A stretch of DNA of 64,000 nucleotides from the NCBI RefSeq assembly GCF_001632365.1, contig NW_024468520.1, positions 160,271 to 224,270 on the forward strand, written 5' to 3'. The notes below the pieces were generated by a model, which did no database searches, was not told where the DNA came from, and saw only the letters and a list, made by a program, of their open reading frames with translations. Numbering within the stretch: the stretch's first letter is position 1; every line of letters begins with the position of its first letter. The stretch is from Laetiporus sulphureus 93-53. Lineage: Eukaryota > Basidiomycota > Agaricomycetes > Polyporales > Laetiporaceae. Shown one piece after another: positions 50,857-63,134 of the stretch. A program made the position numbers and the translations under genes.

Positions 50857-53392
50857 CTACATCAGTAGACTCGCCAAACCACCCGATGCGTACGCCATCG
50901 GCTTCATTGGTGGATGAGGCGTCGCATCGAACTGTGTGTATTCCTGAGATCCTGCAGCATCGATGCGGATCTAGAGAGAGATTTCAGTGACATTTCACAT
51001 TCAAGAGGAGGCCCACGGAGTAGAATAGAACGTACGAAAGCACCCTTGTTCCCCCCCTGGTCTACATAATTCGGTGCAGAGAAGACCTATGATAATGCAT
51101 CAGCTGTGTATCCTGCAAATACTACCATGACTAATGCTCGCACCGTAGTACAGAGGCCGTTATGCTCGATAGTATATCCATCTGTTCAGCGCCGTGAGAT
51201 ATAGCTTGCAGGATGCACATTATGTCGCACCTTGGCGAACTTCGTGGCTGCGGATAATCCCAGTAATACCATTAGATTGGCACCACCTCCATGTGACGTC
51301 GGGCCCGAACGCGATCCCAACACCCTAGAAGAACTGATGAGAGGTGTTGTTTGGGAAAATGCACGAGGATGTCACGGACGCGTTTGCTAGGACCTCGACC
51401 AGGCGCTTCCTGAGGATCGGTCCAAAGCAACTACAGAAGAATGAGGACCCAGTTGATATACGTCTGAACGCCATCATACCTCACCTGTATAGTATGGCGT
51501 GAGTAGATCAGATCAGATATAGGAGGGAACTTGAGGACATACATATCAACCCTTCTTGTCCTGGCTGACGACCTATTCGGTCAATCTTGCGGATGTCCTC
51601 GAGTGTGACACCGTCCTTGCTGAACAGACCACCGTGAACCACGAAGAAACGTTTGCGGCCTTCAGGCGATAAGATGGCGCTACCAGCCGGACTCGTTGGC
51701 GGTTTTGTAGCGCAAATCAAGGTTGAAAGGGGCACTACGAGAAGAATGAGCTACAGCGGTGGATTTGGAAAAATCGAAACACACTGGTCGTGAAGAGGTG
51801 AGCGAAGAGCTGTGCAGAAATACCCCGTCAGCTCATATCTCACTCAACCTCGATTATCTGCTAACCTTGTATGTTTGCTCGCCATGCTTATGCTTAGCTT
51901 CACCTTCAAAGCCATATGTACGATTCATCTCCTTTGATTCATGGTTTCCACGATTAATGAACATGGTCTTGGGATACAACCCTAGTAAACCAAATCGTCA
52001 GATAACGTAAATCCTGAGACTTGCGACTCGCGCACACTTGTAGGCAAGCGCAGTGAGTATAACCTCGATCGACCAGGACCCACGGTCGACGAGATCACCA
52101 TTCATGAGAAGGCAGTGTTTGTCCGTTGGGGGTCCAGTTAACGAGTATAGATGTAGCAAGTCGTAGAATTGTCCTTCAGCAAAGTGCGTGTAAGTTTGAT
52201 TCCGATTTGCACAAATGTCAAACACAAAAATGCACGCTTACCGTGGACATCTCCGATGACGTCGCAGGTCATGCCGTCTTCGAGGTTCAGCGTCACGAGG
52301 GACTCCTCCTGCACAAAATGATTGTGTGCACCCAAGACAATCTCCCAGACGTATCTGAGACGGGAGGTATTCAATGTTACTTCAAACACGATTCAAACAG
52401 ACCCCTCACCGTCTCGGTAACGCTTTACCCTCTTTGAACCATTCAAGCATCTCGTTAACGAAGTCAACTGAAATTCCATATTTGCCTCCCTCTACCGCCG
52501 GAAGTTTCGGCCCTTTGTAGTCTTTGTCGACCTCACATCCACCTACACCATGATTGAGAGACCTGCAAAAACAGCACATGCTGCAACCAATACCTTCGGC
52601 AATAATTTCCAAACATCTCTCAACGGGACTTGCCTCTTCCTCCATCTCGATTGCCTGGTGCACTATCAACCGCTGTAGAATGCGGCACGCATCTGATTCT
52701 CTACCTTCTCAAATTCTGCCTTTCGCAGAATTTTCTGCGTGCTGTCCATCTGTTGTCGGACTAGCTGATTCTGAGGTTCCAAAGCCAGGAGCTTGCGGAA
52801 ATCCGCTATAGCAAGCTTGTACCGCATGGTCTGCAGATAACATGTTGCTCGTCTGTGTTTCGAACATATAGGAGACGTAGCAGACAGGAAGGCAGTTACA
52901 CTGACCGGTAATATGCCTTAGCATAGTTGGGATCCAATTGAATTGCCGTATCTCCAATCAATTATCGTTCGTGAGGCTATCCGGAATATGGAAGAGTGTT
53001 GGAGCTTACTGGCGTCATTAAGACCATAGCCATGTTCTTCGAGCTTAGTCCTCGTGTAGGCGCGGTTGCACCAAATCGTAGGGTCAAGAGGATTCAGTTC
53101 GATCGCCTTCGTATACAGTTCTGCTGCCTTGTTGAAATCATGACCTGCAATTCAACAACGGTTCACGATAAATAGGACACTGTCCAGATATCCAGCGCAC
53201 TCCTGTTTGCTACAAAGCTTACATACTCGTGAACGCCTTATTGGCCTCGGCCTTAATCTTCGCGGCTTCCTGTTTCGCCTCCTCCGAGACATCCTTCAGT
53301 GTGAGTTTGGAAAACGTTGGAGAGGGCGGGATCGAGGATGGCGGAGTGGATGCGGAGGAAGGGGAAGGTAAAGATGACGATGGATCGCTCAT
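50857..53392 (-). CDS. PPT1: serine/threonine protein phosphatase 5 (TPR-PPP)
   Basis: PP5 pairs an N-terminal TPR domain, which docks Hsp90, with a PPP-type metallophosphatase. The start at 53392 gives a Ser/Pro-rich leader ([20 protein letters not shown]) and [20 protein letters not shown], the start of TPR1. TPR exons follow (about 52690-53190), including the [20 protein letters not shown] repeat. The catalytic domain has [10 protein letters not shown] (GDxHG), [33 protein letters not shown] (GDxVDRG), [20 protein letters not shown] (GNHE) and [20 protein letters not shown]. The final part has [34 protein letters not shown] and the C-terminal [20 protein letters not shown], stopping at 50857. 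About twelve exons with short introns. All metal-binding residues are present. Confidence 0.94.
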
Positions 53393-53758
53393 TTCGATCA
53401 GTTTCTCGCAATTCCAGTGATTTGAATGACAGCCAAAGATCAAGTGCTCGTCCTGCAGAAGAACCTGGATTTAAGGGGACCCTCGACTCGGAATCCACTT
53501 TCGATAAAAATATGCTTATATAAGCAACACGTGCGGCACGGGCCGGCACACGACTTTAAAAGAATCGGCCTGTCCTGCGATGTGTCTTGCACGAAGACTG
53601 ATGGTACGCAGAACGCTAGCAGTCGAGCATTCAATATTAAAACGTCTGACCTCAACGTCCAACCACAGCGACATTGCAGGCGTAGCGCATTCGTTGAATA
53701 AAAGTCAGAACTGTCGACAACGTTTAAGCAAGCAGCGATATCAGGCGAAACATCATGG
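53393..53758. promoter_or_regulatory. spacer: PPT1 promoter
   Basis: 366 bp lie between the PPT1 start and the MRI1 stop, both on the minus strand. Frames here on both strands show no recognisable protein. No TATA box is evident. Confidence 0.4.
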
Positions 53759-55263
53759 TTACACGACATTCGTCAGATCAAATGCATCAGCACCCGCAAG
53801 CTTCACCGCGACTCCCTTCTCCGTAACAATGGCTGTGATCAACTCTGCCGGCGTGACATCGAAGCTGGGGTTGTAGACGCCATCCAGATTTTCTGGTGTC
53901 ACCATCACGGTTGCTTGCTCCTTTATCCCATCTGCATTCAGCTTGGTAGGGTAAAGAGCACCCCGCACAAGACACGCTTCCAGTGGCGGCCGTTGCTCAA
54001 TTGGGATCCTGAAATGCAGCGTGAGCCCAGTTACTCGATTTTAGGAAACGCCCGGAGTACTCACGCACTACCATCCTGGATATCCAGGTCTACGGTGCTG
54101 ACTGGGGCAACCACGATGAACGGTATCTTGTGGCGGAATGCCAGGACAGCTGCATTATACGTCCCGACCTAAGGTCGCTCAGCCACAAAGGGCGTACACT
54201 TGCTCTTCGAAGCAACGCACCTTGTTAGCGGTGTCTCCGTTCCGAGCTATCCTGTCGGCACCGACAACTGTAACATTGGAGAGGAATGAACATTATATAA
54301 GTCGACCATAGAATTCAGATTTTACACTGACCTACCGCGTGGATATTATGATGCTGAAATAGGGAGCCGACCATGCTATCGCAGAGCATTGTCGAGGGTA
54401 TCTTCAGGGTTTTCAGTTCGAGAGCCGTGAGCCTATCGTGCAATCAGCATATAAAGTGAAAAGCGCATGTTGTGCACCCACCTCGATCCTTGGTGGTACG
54501 GCGTAGACTGAGTGTAGAAGGCGCGCTCCAGTCTTCCCGTTTCGTGCAGGTAAGTGATCACACCTAGTGCAGTCCCATACCCCTAGATGTATGCAGTCTC
54601 TCGTTGGTTTTCGCAGACTAATTGAGCCGTCCTGAAAGACATACCGAAGTGGCAAGCGAGCCAGTGTTGCAAACGGTCATGACATTCACTTTGGGAGTCG
54701 ATGCGTTCATCGCCCCGACTTGTCCAACGATCCACTCCGCTCCCCACTTTGACATCTCCTTATTCCTGCCCACATCCTCAGCATCTATTTTCTTCGCTTC
54801 CACGATCAGGTCCTGAGCAATGGCTCGGGCGTCCTTGCCCGCCTTGAGAGAGGATTGCAGCGTGCGAGACAAACGTCGCATCGCAGCACCCAAATTCACC
54901 GCAGTCGGGCGTGCGGTGTAGAGAAAGTCAAGTTGCTTGTTGATATGCGCTTCGAGTGCTTCTGACGACGAGAGGAAGTCGGGCGGAGGGCTTCTTTCCA
55001 AGGCACGGGAGAGATGCGAGGCGATAGAAAGTGCAGCCAGCGACGCGATCGCTGGCGCACCCCGGATCTATAGCAGGTTATCCAAGTCGTTCAGCCTTGC
55101 CAGAGATGGACTTATGCGAGCAACCTACCTTCATAGTCTTGATCGCATCGTGAGCCTCTTCGATCGTGTTGATTTCGATGAACTCGGTCGTATGTGGCAG
55201 TAGCAGCTGGTTCAGAATTTCGATTTTGTTACCCGTGGTCCTTACGGATGTAAGACCCGACAT
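53759..55263 (-). CDS. MRI1: methylthioribose-1-phosphate isomerase
   Basis: This enzyme converts methylthioribose-1-phosphate to methylthioribulose-1-phosphate in the methionine salvage pathway. The start at 55263 gives [20 protein letters not shown] with [11 protein letters not shown]. An intron leads to [20 protein letters not shown]. The next exon carries [31 protein letters not shown] and the catalytic cysteine in [13 protein letters not shown] (about 54660). Then come [33 protein letters not shown], the catalytic aspartate block [20 protein letters not shown] and [15 protein letters not shown]. The last exon (53759-53968) has [20 protein letters not shown] and AIVTEKGV. About seven exons. 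The protein is complete. Despite its link to sulfur metabolism it is 22 kb from MET3, so I do not read the pair as a cluster. Confidence 0.94.
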
Positions 55264-56224
55264 GACATATGGCTACAGAGGACGTTAAAACGAAGACTCG
55301 CAGGTTCCCAAAGGCGAGACTTTCAGGGATAAGTTGTCACGATCGATCACAAAATTAAATCGATCAGCCTTACCACATACCAATCTCCGTAACTTAGTCC
55401 GGATTCTTCTTGTGACCGTCGATTCGTGGCCTCTCGATACAGTCGGTCTTATCTCATTATGCGCAAGGTCCGTTCCCGGGCGGGGTCATGCGTTATATAA
55501 ATTACAGGCTTTGTGACGCCGGTGACATGGTATCACTTTAGCCGCGCACGGCTTTAGAGATGGCTTTCGTCCTGGCCTTCAGCTTCAGCAAACAAACCCT
55601 GTACAGTAGTACTTTGCCATCGTGTCATGTTAAAGAGTCAACTGGAGTAGAGGAATGGGACAACAGATCTTGAGCTCTGTCTCATCATCTCTACCCAGCT
55701 GCCTCATCAACACGTACCTAGCCAACGATACCGTTATGGCTACTAATGCACATTCAATGGCATCCGCAGCTTGCTGGTGAGGAGACTCTCGGTGGGCATA
55801 GTTTGGAGCATGGATGTCTTCTGAATCCACACAGCATGCTCTAACGATATTGGGACTCTGCCGCAAGACACGTCGAGTCGAGAGCGGCGGTTTCGAGGAC
55901 GGTTGTTCAAAACTCAGTGCGCGCTTTCAGTAAGTGCCGCAAATTCTCGGGCATCTCGAAAGCCAGCACGAAACTCATCTCGAAAGCCGCGCGAAAGCCG
56001 AACTGTGAAACCCACTTGGTACTATTCAATATGAGATGGAAGGCATAACTCCCTTGAGAAGTTCCCAGGTCAGGCTACGCTTGTGACATAGTCAACTGTA
56101 GTTTAGACTATTCGGCTCAAAAGATTGTCTGAGCAGAAGATAATCCGTATGAATATTATAGACATATCCATATATACGATGTACTTTACATAGACGTTCA
56201 CAACGAGTACATCCTGGTCATGCT
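55264..56224. promoter_or_regulatory. spacer: MRI1 promoter region
   Basis: About 960 bp lie upstream of MRI1. It includes an imperfect 24-bp-period repeat at 55952-55995 (CATCTCGAAAGCC twice, then a GCGCGAAAGCC variant), with one CACGAAA word at 55967-55973. A TATATAAA word lies near 55494. No gene is seen. Confidence 0.45.
55952..55995. repeat. short tandem-like repeat of CATCTCGAAAGCC
   Basis: CATCTCGAAAGCC occurs at 55952-55964 and again at 55976-55988, followed directly by GCGCGAAAGCC. It lies about 700 bp upstream of MRI1 in otherwise unique sequence. Confidence 0.5.
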
Positions 56225-58514
56225 TTACGCAAGTTGGACTTTGTAGGACGCGCCAAGGTCTTCCAACGAGACAATCTCGCAATCCCGATCGTCTCCGTTA
56301 CTTGTCTGAGTCTCAACGCAGGTTAGGTCCATCGGCTATCGAGCAAGAATCAGTAATCCGCAGAGCCCCTTCGCAATATATGACCTAGGAAATTCACCTG
56401 TTCAAGGACGGCCATCGGGTGGTCTGCAAGACGACATCAACATCAAACTTGATTAAGCCATGTGAACACCAATACATACGCCATGTTCCCGTGTTATACA
56501 AGATTCCTTGTCCAGCCAACGCAACGAACGCTCTCATGGTACGCAAGTCAGGCTTGTCGTCCTCACCATTCTGCGCTACAATAATCAAGTACTTCTTCGC
56601 GGGGTTCTGCAACTCCTCTCCCGCACCCATCGGGATGAACGCCTGATTAGTAAATGGGTGCCTCTCCAGGAGCTTCACCTCCCACTGGCCGCCGGCCTTG
56701 ACGTCGATTGGCTGGCACCGGTACACGGACAAGCCCGTCGTCGCGCCCGCATCCGGCGGGTAAGACGACTCGAGCAGCGCCAACTTGTGGAACTTGACAG
56801 CCGTTCCTTGGTTCGCGCTGGTGATGCGCGTGGTCCTCGGAGACGGAACTGCGTTGACATCTGCGTAGCCTTGTATCACCTTGCCAAAGGGCGCGAACGC
56901 CTCCGGCGTGAGTGGCAGCGCCGGGATGACGGGCCCGCCGAGTCGCTGAGGCGTCGGCGCAGTAGAAGCAGCAGATACCACAGACGTGATAGCTTCCTCT
57001 TCAGTCGTGATGGGTACTGCTTTCTCATCTCGCGTAACGGCGCCACGCGCTGTGTCATGACTGCCGCCCGCACGCCTTCCGATGATTCGGACTCGCTTGA
57101 TGCCCCCGTCGGGATATATGGTCACCCTGACGTGCGTGAATGGAGCACTGTCCACGTTCTCGAGCTGGAAATAGTGTTGTCGGTGCGGTCCGAGCTTCGT
57201 CCGTGGAAGGACAAGCGTCCATTTGTCCTCGGGAACGTCATTTGGGATGAGCTCATTGCTGCGGGTGGCATGCAGTTCGCACGACTCTGGGAAGTTGCCT
57301 TTGAAATGGGCGGTGTCGATCTCCGCATGCGAAAGGTATCCTATGTCCCCCCTGCGACATGAAATGCGAGGCTTCGTCAGCAGATCACGAGAAGGAACTT
57401 GGAATGCTAACAGTTTGATGATGGCCCAGTCTTTATGGCCTTTCTGACGGCTACGTTTCGTCTCCCACCCATCGCCCATATCTTTGCCTACAGAGCAACG
57501 CATCAAGTTATGGCAGATGACAGGATACGCTTTGCAGCTCACCTCTCCCGGGAAGAATGAGATTCGACCCAACACCGAAGTGTTGGTCTGATGTGAAAAC
57601 AACTCTTCCTCCGGAGAAGACGTGGGCAAGATCAAAGGCAACGGAGAGGTCAGACGGGAAGACTGGAGTTACCAGCCCATACACACGGAAGCGAGCCTGT
57701 AGGGATTGTATCGTGAAGCTTTGTCGACCTCACCGTCCCGCTGCGCACTTACAATACCTCCATCCGGGTACATGTTGAGCTTGACGTAGTTGACCATAGG
57801 TATCGCGTTGATTTTGAACAGGTGTCTCGAGCTTGGACCGAGGTCAACTTTGGGCAAGATCTCTGTCCACTGCATTCAATCAGCACCGAACACATCAAGC
57901 GATCGCGGCTGATCGTACTCGATGGTCATCCACGTCAGGAGGAGGGGCATCTGCGGGCAAGTACATCGCGTCCACACTGACTTGAGGTGCTTCATTGCCT
58001 GTTCGCAGTGTGATGAGCGTGACTTGCCAACATGGCCGAGAACGCTTACCATTGAAATGCGCAGTGTCCACGTCAAATCCGAAGACGGAGCCAGTAGTGC
58101 CCAATTTAATGATACACCTGTGCCGATGTCAGAGAGTCCGTTCTGTCTGGTCAAGCACGCGTACCAGTCATAGGTGGGATTGTGGCGCCGCGATTCCCAT
58201 CCACTGAACAGCGCGCCTTTGGGTCCAAATTGGCCTTTCAAGCTGGGCGCCGGCTAAAGAGCTCGAGCAGTCCACTATCAGACTGCATGCGAAGGGTGAG
58301 CAAACATTACCTCGACAAGCAACAAGTGAAACGCCTCTGCAAAGAACTCATCAGAGACGGAGACAACGCTGCCTCCGAGAGCGACGCTCGATAATTCTGA
58401 GATCTCTGTCAGTCTACCACGAGCATGGCCATGTCATACTGCTGTTCAACTCGTACCGGTCGCGGTGGAGAAATGCGCTAGGAACTGATCGAGCGCGATG
58501 CGTTCGTAGGCCAT
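56225..58514 (-). CDS. allantoicase-ureidoglycolate lyase fusion
   Basis: One protein would perform two consecutive steps of allantoin breakdown: allantoate to ureidoglycolate and urea, then ureidoglycolate to glyoxylate and urea. The start at 58514 gives [20 protein letters not shown], splicing to [20 protein letters not shown] with AFHLLLVE. Next are [17 protein letters not shown] with [19 protein letters not shown] and [20 protein letters not shown] (first allantoicase repeat). The second repeat has [46 protein letters not shown] and [18 protein letters not shown] (about 57050-57430). After a linker the lyase part has [31 protein letters not shown] and [16 protein letters not shown]. Two introns near the end restore [11 protein letters not shown] and [20 protein letters not shown], with stop at 56225; without them the frame ends at 56394. 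Such a DAL fusion is, to my knowledge, known in Cryptococcus as DAL2,3,3. Confidence 0.9.
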
Positions 58515-59191
58515 ATTCGACTATACCTGTACACGGACTAGGCTACCTAGCTGCGACTTGTCAGGATGCTCGAGGCTCGGAGTGAGACGAATGGTGGCAG
58601 GCTCCATTGATATTCGAGTGAGCGCTTGATATCGGTGGCGATCAAACGCTCGATATCGGGATCGTGCTCTTCGCAGCCGGCATGCTCAGCTGCACGTATA
58701 GAAATCCGTGCATACGAAATTCTTCCTCACTTCTTCGCGAGATAGAAAGATGCATAAATCGCTCGGCTGCTTCTGCCGGCCGCGATTGGCCGCTGGGTCC
58801 TCATGCGACTGGTCAGATGGTTAGGTCAGCAGAGCTGCCCAAAAAGGGAGGTGCCCGTTTGTGGCGGCTGTCATTCCACAATCACATGCATCTGCACTGC
58901 CCTTTTACTGAAACGCTAGCATGTCCAGCCACTCACATAATTCAGTCTTTCTCTCTCCAACCACCACCGTGTCATGATAGACCATCTTTTGGGTCGCCCG
59001 AATCCATCCTGGAAAAGAATCCAGGTGCGCTGAACCGTCGCGACCTTGTCGCCACAATGCAACTTAACTCCGTGCCACCAGGTGGTTCTAGTAATATTCT
59101 TCTGGCTGTGGAGGATTCTACGCGGGAATCCTGGCGGACCGCGTCTGCTGTGGATTAGGCGTGCCAATAGAGCTCTTCGTGCGTGGATGTT
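58515..59191. promoter_or_regulatory. divergent region between DAL fusion and lipase-like gene
   Basis: About 680 bp lie between divergent starts. GATA-factor words AGATAG (58739-58744) and TGATAG (58975-58980) occur, which would fit nitrogen control of the allantoin gene, but such hexamers are common by chance. GCTTGATATCGG and GCTCGATATCGG form an imperfect direct repeat near 58622-58658. A 164-codon plus frame at 58664-59158 has no recognisable content. Confidence 0.4.
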
Positions 59192-62064
59192 ATGTGTCTT
59201 CTGACAGTCTATGCTCACGCGGCTTTAGGACGCTTCACTCCATGGCAACTTGTCGTGAGCACTCTGACTGGCGTGTATGCCGTGCGAAACCTTGACAGGA
59301 TCCTGGGTCTTGGCTGTAAGTGTTCCCACATCTAGGTTGGACGTGGTCTGATAGAACTGATTCGAATACAGCACCGGAGCCACTTGCCGAGCTGGTATGA
59401 CGTTTATTGTTCAATGCCTGACCGCCGTTCATAATTGTTCTTTGTAGTATTCTCCAGCCTACTATCGCGCCACATGGATTAGCACCGGACTGGACGCCGG
59501 ATTTGCTACCGCCATGACCATACGGCCTAAGTGGCTGAGGGACCTCTGCTCAGTGATGTTCTCGCTGTACTATATTGTCTATGCTAATGAAGCCGACGAG
59601 AAGGTAACATTAGTACTCACTGTGGTTCACATCGTGTGTCACTCACGTCATATTGCAGCTACGCAAATTCCGCGCAGTTCCCACTGTAGAGATGCTCAGA
59701 TCGACATGGGAGAAGACGACTAATCCTTATGTACGTGCAGAGCGTTTTTCATGATATTCTGATTTTAATATTGTCTTCACAGATTCGCGCACTTACCTAC
59801 TACCCCAAGGTTACCATTCGCCGCAAGCTCCTTCTATCGCGACCTAATGATTCCACTTATACCCGGCGCGTCACGGCATGGCTATACTTTGCACCTCCAG
59901 AGCATCAACTATCAAGGGCTAACGACCTAATTCTTGACGTTCCCGGAGGCGGCTTCATCTCAATGACGCCGGAACATCATGAAGAACGCCTGCGTATGTG
60001 GGCGGTGCATACGGGAAAACCGGTTCTATCCATTGATTATGGCAAGGCGCCAGAATGTAGGTGCTGTTCGAGAGCCATCCCGTGTCGGTTCTCACCGTTC
60101 ATTTACAGATCCATATCCATACGCCATCGACGAGTGCTTTGATGTATACCGGATCCTTATGGAAACTGGAGGTCGGGTCATCGGCATGTCTGGTCACAAA
60201 TTGAACGTAATCATCTCGGGAGATTCAGCGTGAGTGTTCCCCATGTCGTGCAAATTGTGAACAATGTCCTGACCATCATCCAGTGGAGCTCAGATTGCGA
60301 CTTCTGTAATGTTCAGGATATTAGAGACCCAGCTGAATGTTCCGCTTCCGTTGGCGCTAGTGCTGAACTACCCTTGTCTTGATTTCAACTTCACATCATG
60401 GATGTCACCCTCCAATCTGCGTGTGCTACAGTCCGAGGAGTCATTTGGCCATCTTGCCGGCCTCGCAGCACAGAAGGACCACTATGGGCATATTAGTCCA
60501 TTGTCCATGGTTGGAGACCGCCGGCCCATTCGCAGGCGAAAGAGCTGGCGCGATGCCCTGCGCAACCTGGCGTCTCCAACCTCGGATAAGAAGCCGCTGC
60601 CCCGCCCACGCCGCCCGTCGCCATCCGTGAGAAACGGTAAGAACGCGAAAACAGACGCAAGGGCGGCCAATGGCCATTCTGTGCTTGGCTTCGACGAGGC
60701 TGGTGAGATGGCGGACGTAGAGGATGATGCGGACCTGACGCCCCTGAAGGAGGAAGACAAGCCCATCTTGGCCCGTGTGAGGTTCCATCCTCAGGTGGAC
60801 GAATTCATATTGGAACAACAACAGAAAGAAGCAGAAGCGCAGCAGGTCCAGTTGCCAGTAGACAAGGCACCTATCGGAACCAGACTGACGATGACGAGCC
60901 GCACGGGGTACTTCTCGGACCGCATAATTCCGCCTAGTATGGTATGTTTTGCCGTTAACAGCGCGCGAGGAGTGTGATGCTCATGATCTAATGTCGAAGA
61001 TGCGTGCCATGGCCATTCTGTACATCGGGCCGTATCGCAACCCTGACTTCAGCACCGATTACTACATCTCTCCGATCCTCGCGCCAAGTCACCTGCTTGC
61101 GCGACTTCCTCCCATCCTGATGTCGTGCGGCGAGAAGGATCCATTCGTCGACGACACCGTCATCTTCGCTGGACGTGTGCGCGAGGCAAAGTGGGCGCGC
61201 AGGGCAGAGTTGGATGCTGCGCTCTCAGGCGAGAGCGCCAAGCCCGTTGAGCACTTGCTCAACGGCACGGCGAGGACTCTGAGCCAAGAGGAGACGCAGC
61301 GCGCGCTTCGGCGCGAGCGCGAGCTGCTCGCCGGGCAGGGCGAGGAGGACTGGGTGACGATGCGTATATTCTCGGAGTGGAGCCATGGGTATCTGCAGAT
61401 GCCGATGCTGATGCAGGAGGCGCGCACGGCGATATACGACCTTGCTGACTGGATAGACGAACAGTTCGGGAAGAAGGAGCTCGGCTCTGCGACGAAACGT
61501 GATACGAACGGGGCAGCCAACGGGTCGGCGCGCGGGAAGCGCATTTCGCAGCCTGCGCGTGGGATGCGGCTGACGATCCCCTCGCGCACGGAGGATGGGT
61601 TCACGTCCGTGACTTCTGATACCGAACTGGAGACGGAAACGGACGATGCGTTGACGTTCTCTCCGAAGAAGAGAGTGACGCCACCGCTGTCCTCCGATGT
61701 GACCGGTGCTAACGGGAAGTCCCTCTCGCCGCCTCGGGTGCTTGCAGGGTCTTTATCTCCTCCTGGTAGGGGGAAGCACAGCCGCTCGGAGAGTGCCTCT
61801 CGTAGGCGTGCTGGTAAGGCAGACGACAACCCGTCCGAAACGGAGCTTCCAGCAACTCCGCGGTTTGATCTGCTTCAAGATGTCGTCGGGCAGCCCATCG
61901 CACAGGGCACTGCCGGCGGACAGAAACCTAGACAACGCGAGTCGTCGCCCGGGTTCTCGAGCAGGACGGGGACTCCTGGAAAGTCGGGACAAACTATCTC
62001 GGAATCCGAATTGATGAGGAGACGTCGTCTGCTCGACTCTCATTTGATCTCTGATCCGAAGTAA
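59192..62064 (+). CDS. hormone-sensitive-lipase-like alpha/beta hydrolase with regulatory insertion and tail
   Basis: This looks like an HSL-family esterase/lipase. The N-terminal exons give PWQLVVSTLTGVYAVRNLDR, YYSPAYYRATWISTGLDAGF and RPKWLRDLCSVMFSLYYIVY, the helical lead-in. The hydrolase core has ILDVPGGGFISMTPEHHEER (oxyanion GGG, with Pro where HGGG is usual), KPVLSIDYGKAPE, PYAIDECFDVYRIL and the nucleophile elbow IISGDSAGAQIATSVMFRIL (about 60205-60320). PLPLALVLNYPCLDFNFTSW follows. An insertion of about 130 residues (60500-60930) is basic and Ser/Pro-rich. The fold resumes with YYISPILAPSHLLARLPPIL and CGEKDPFVDDTVIF (Asp); the His is in WSHGYLQMPMLMQEAR (about 61378-61425). A long disordered Ser/Arg-rich C-terminal tail (61500-62064) follows. 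The start at 59192 is a best guess. About seven exons. Confidence 0.82.
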
Positions 62065-63134
62065 CTTTGATGCTTTAGCTCGTTCTTGGACTATGCTCTG
62101 CTTGTAGTGGTATAATTGATGTATGAAGTGCGATAGCTGGATTTGTGTAAGTGTAGAATGGAGTGTAATTACGGGACATCGATCCGCATAGGAACGCATG
62201 CTACCTATCTAGTCTCGTTCAGAGGACCTACCTCGGTGCGCCGCCGGCTGATGATGTCTGGAGGCCGTGATCATCAAGCTACGCCAACTAGGCGAGTCGC
62301 AGCCTGGAGGGCGATGCTGGTGGTAGCAGAGTTGTGAGCTAAATGATGATCTGCGGACCCCTTCCCGATTGAGACAATTGACAAGACTATCGAGAACAGC
62401 CCGAGTGCCCGAGTATCCATGCGTCAGAAAGTCTCTCAGTGTATCAAAACTCAATCAGGTAAAGTCTATTCATCGCAAGTATGATTATGTGTCACACAGC
62501 CAGGCTCATGACACCAATCTGGCGGTCGGAAATTCCACGACGAATCAGAGCAGAGGGCCTGCCGAGTATCACAAAGCGGGGGAGCATCAGCAGAGTCGCA
62601 AGACTGATCAGAACAGAACGGACTAGCCAACATGTTTTAGGAAGATGCGTCGAGCACGGGAGCAGTAAGTAGGGCGGCTTACGTAACATGCAGGCGCCGG
62701 AAAGTTACCATCAGGGAAAACATCTGAGATTGACGCGCTTTCAAGGCTCCGATACCGCTGTGTGGCAGTGTGCGGCGGACTTGATTTCGCTGCTCTCGGG
62801 AGGGGGGCGCGCACCAGAATCCCGCCTAACACTGAATGGTGGCAGTGTGGATGCATCACCGTCCAGCGCAGGCGTGGGGATGGCGCGCATCTTCCTCCCG
62901 ACGCTACCCACCAGGGGGGAAGGAGGGCCGGCATAAAAGGGGAGCGTTGCACGTTTGATTTTTTTCCTGGCCGGAACACGCCAACTGCATGCGCACCTCG
63001 TTCCCCGCTGCAAGCACGCCCCGTCCGTCGTCTCACCGTCCAGGCCTACTGACTCCGCTGCAAACGCCAGAACCGCAGACGTCGAATATCAGAAAACACG
63101 GTTATCTGCAGGCGCCTGTCAGTCACAGTCAGCC
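62065..63134. promoter_or_regulatory. spacer with promoter of Crz1-like gene
   Basis: About 1.07 kb. The downstream half is GC-rich and probably holds a long 5' leader. Overlapping frames at 62623-63052 on both strands have no family features. Confidence 0.45.
62933..62940 (+). promoter_or_regulatory. TATA-like element
   Basis: ATAAAAGG lies about 200 bp upstream of the proposed start codon of the zinc-finger gene in an otherwise GC-rich region. Confidence 0.45.

Noticed and set aside
58739..58980. Two HGATAR words as nitrogen-control sites of the DAL fusion
   Set aside because: Six-base degenerate words appear about this often by chance, so I list them only as a note in the spacer entry.
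58664..59158. 164-codon plus-strand open frame between the DAL fusion and the lipase-like gene
   Set aside because: It has no recognisable motifs, and its composition is typical of non-coding sequence. It lies in a divergent promoter region.
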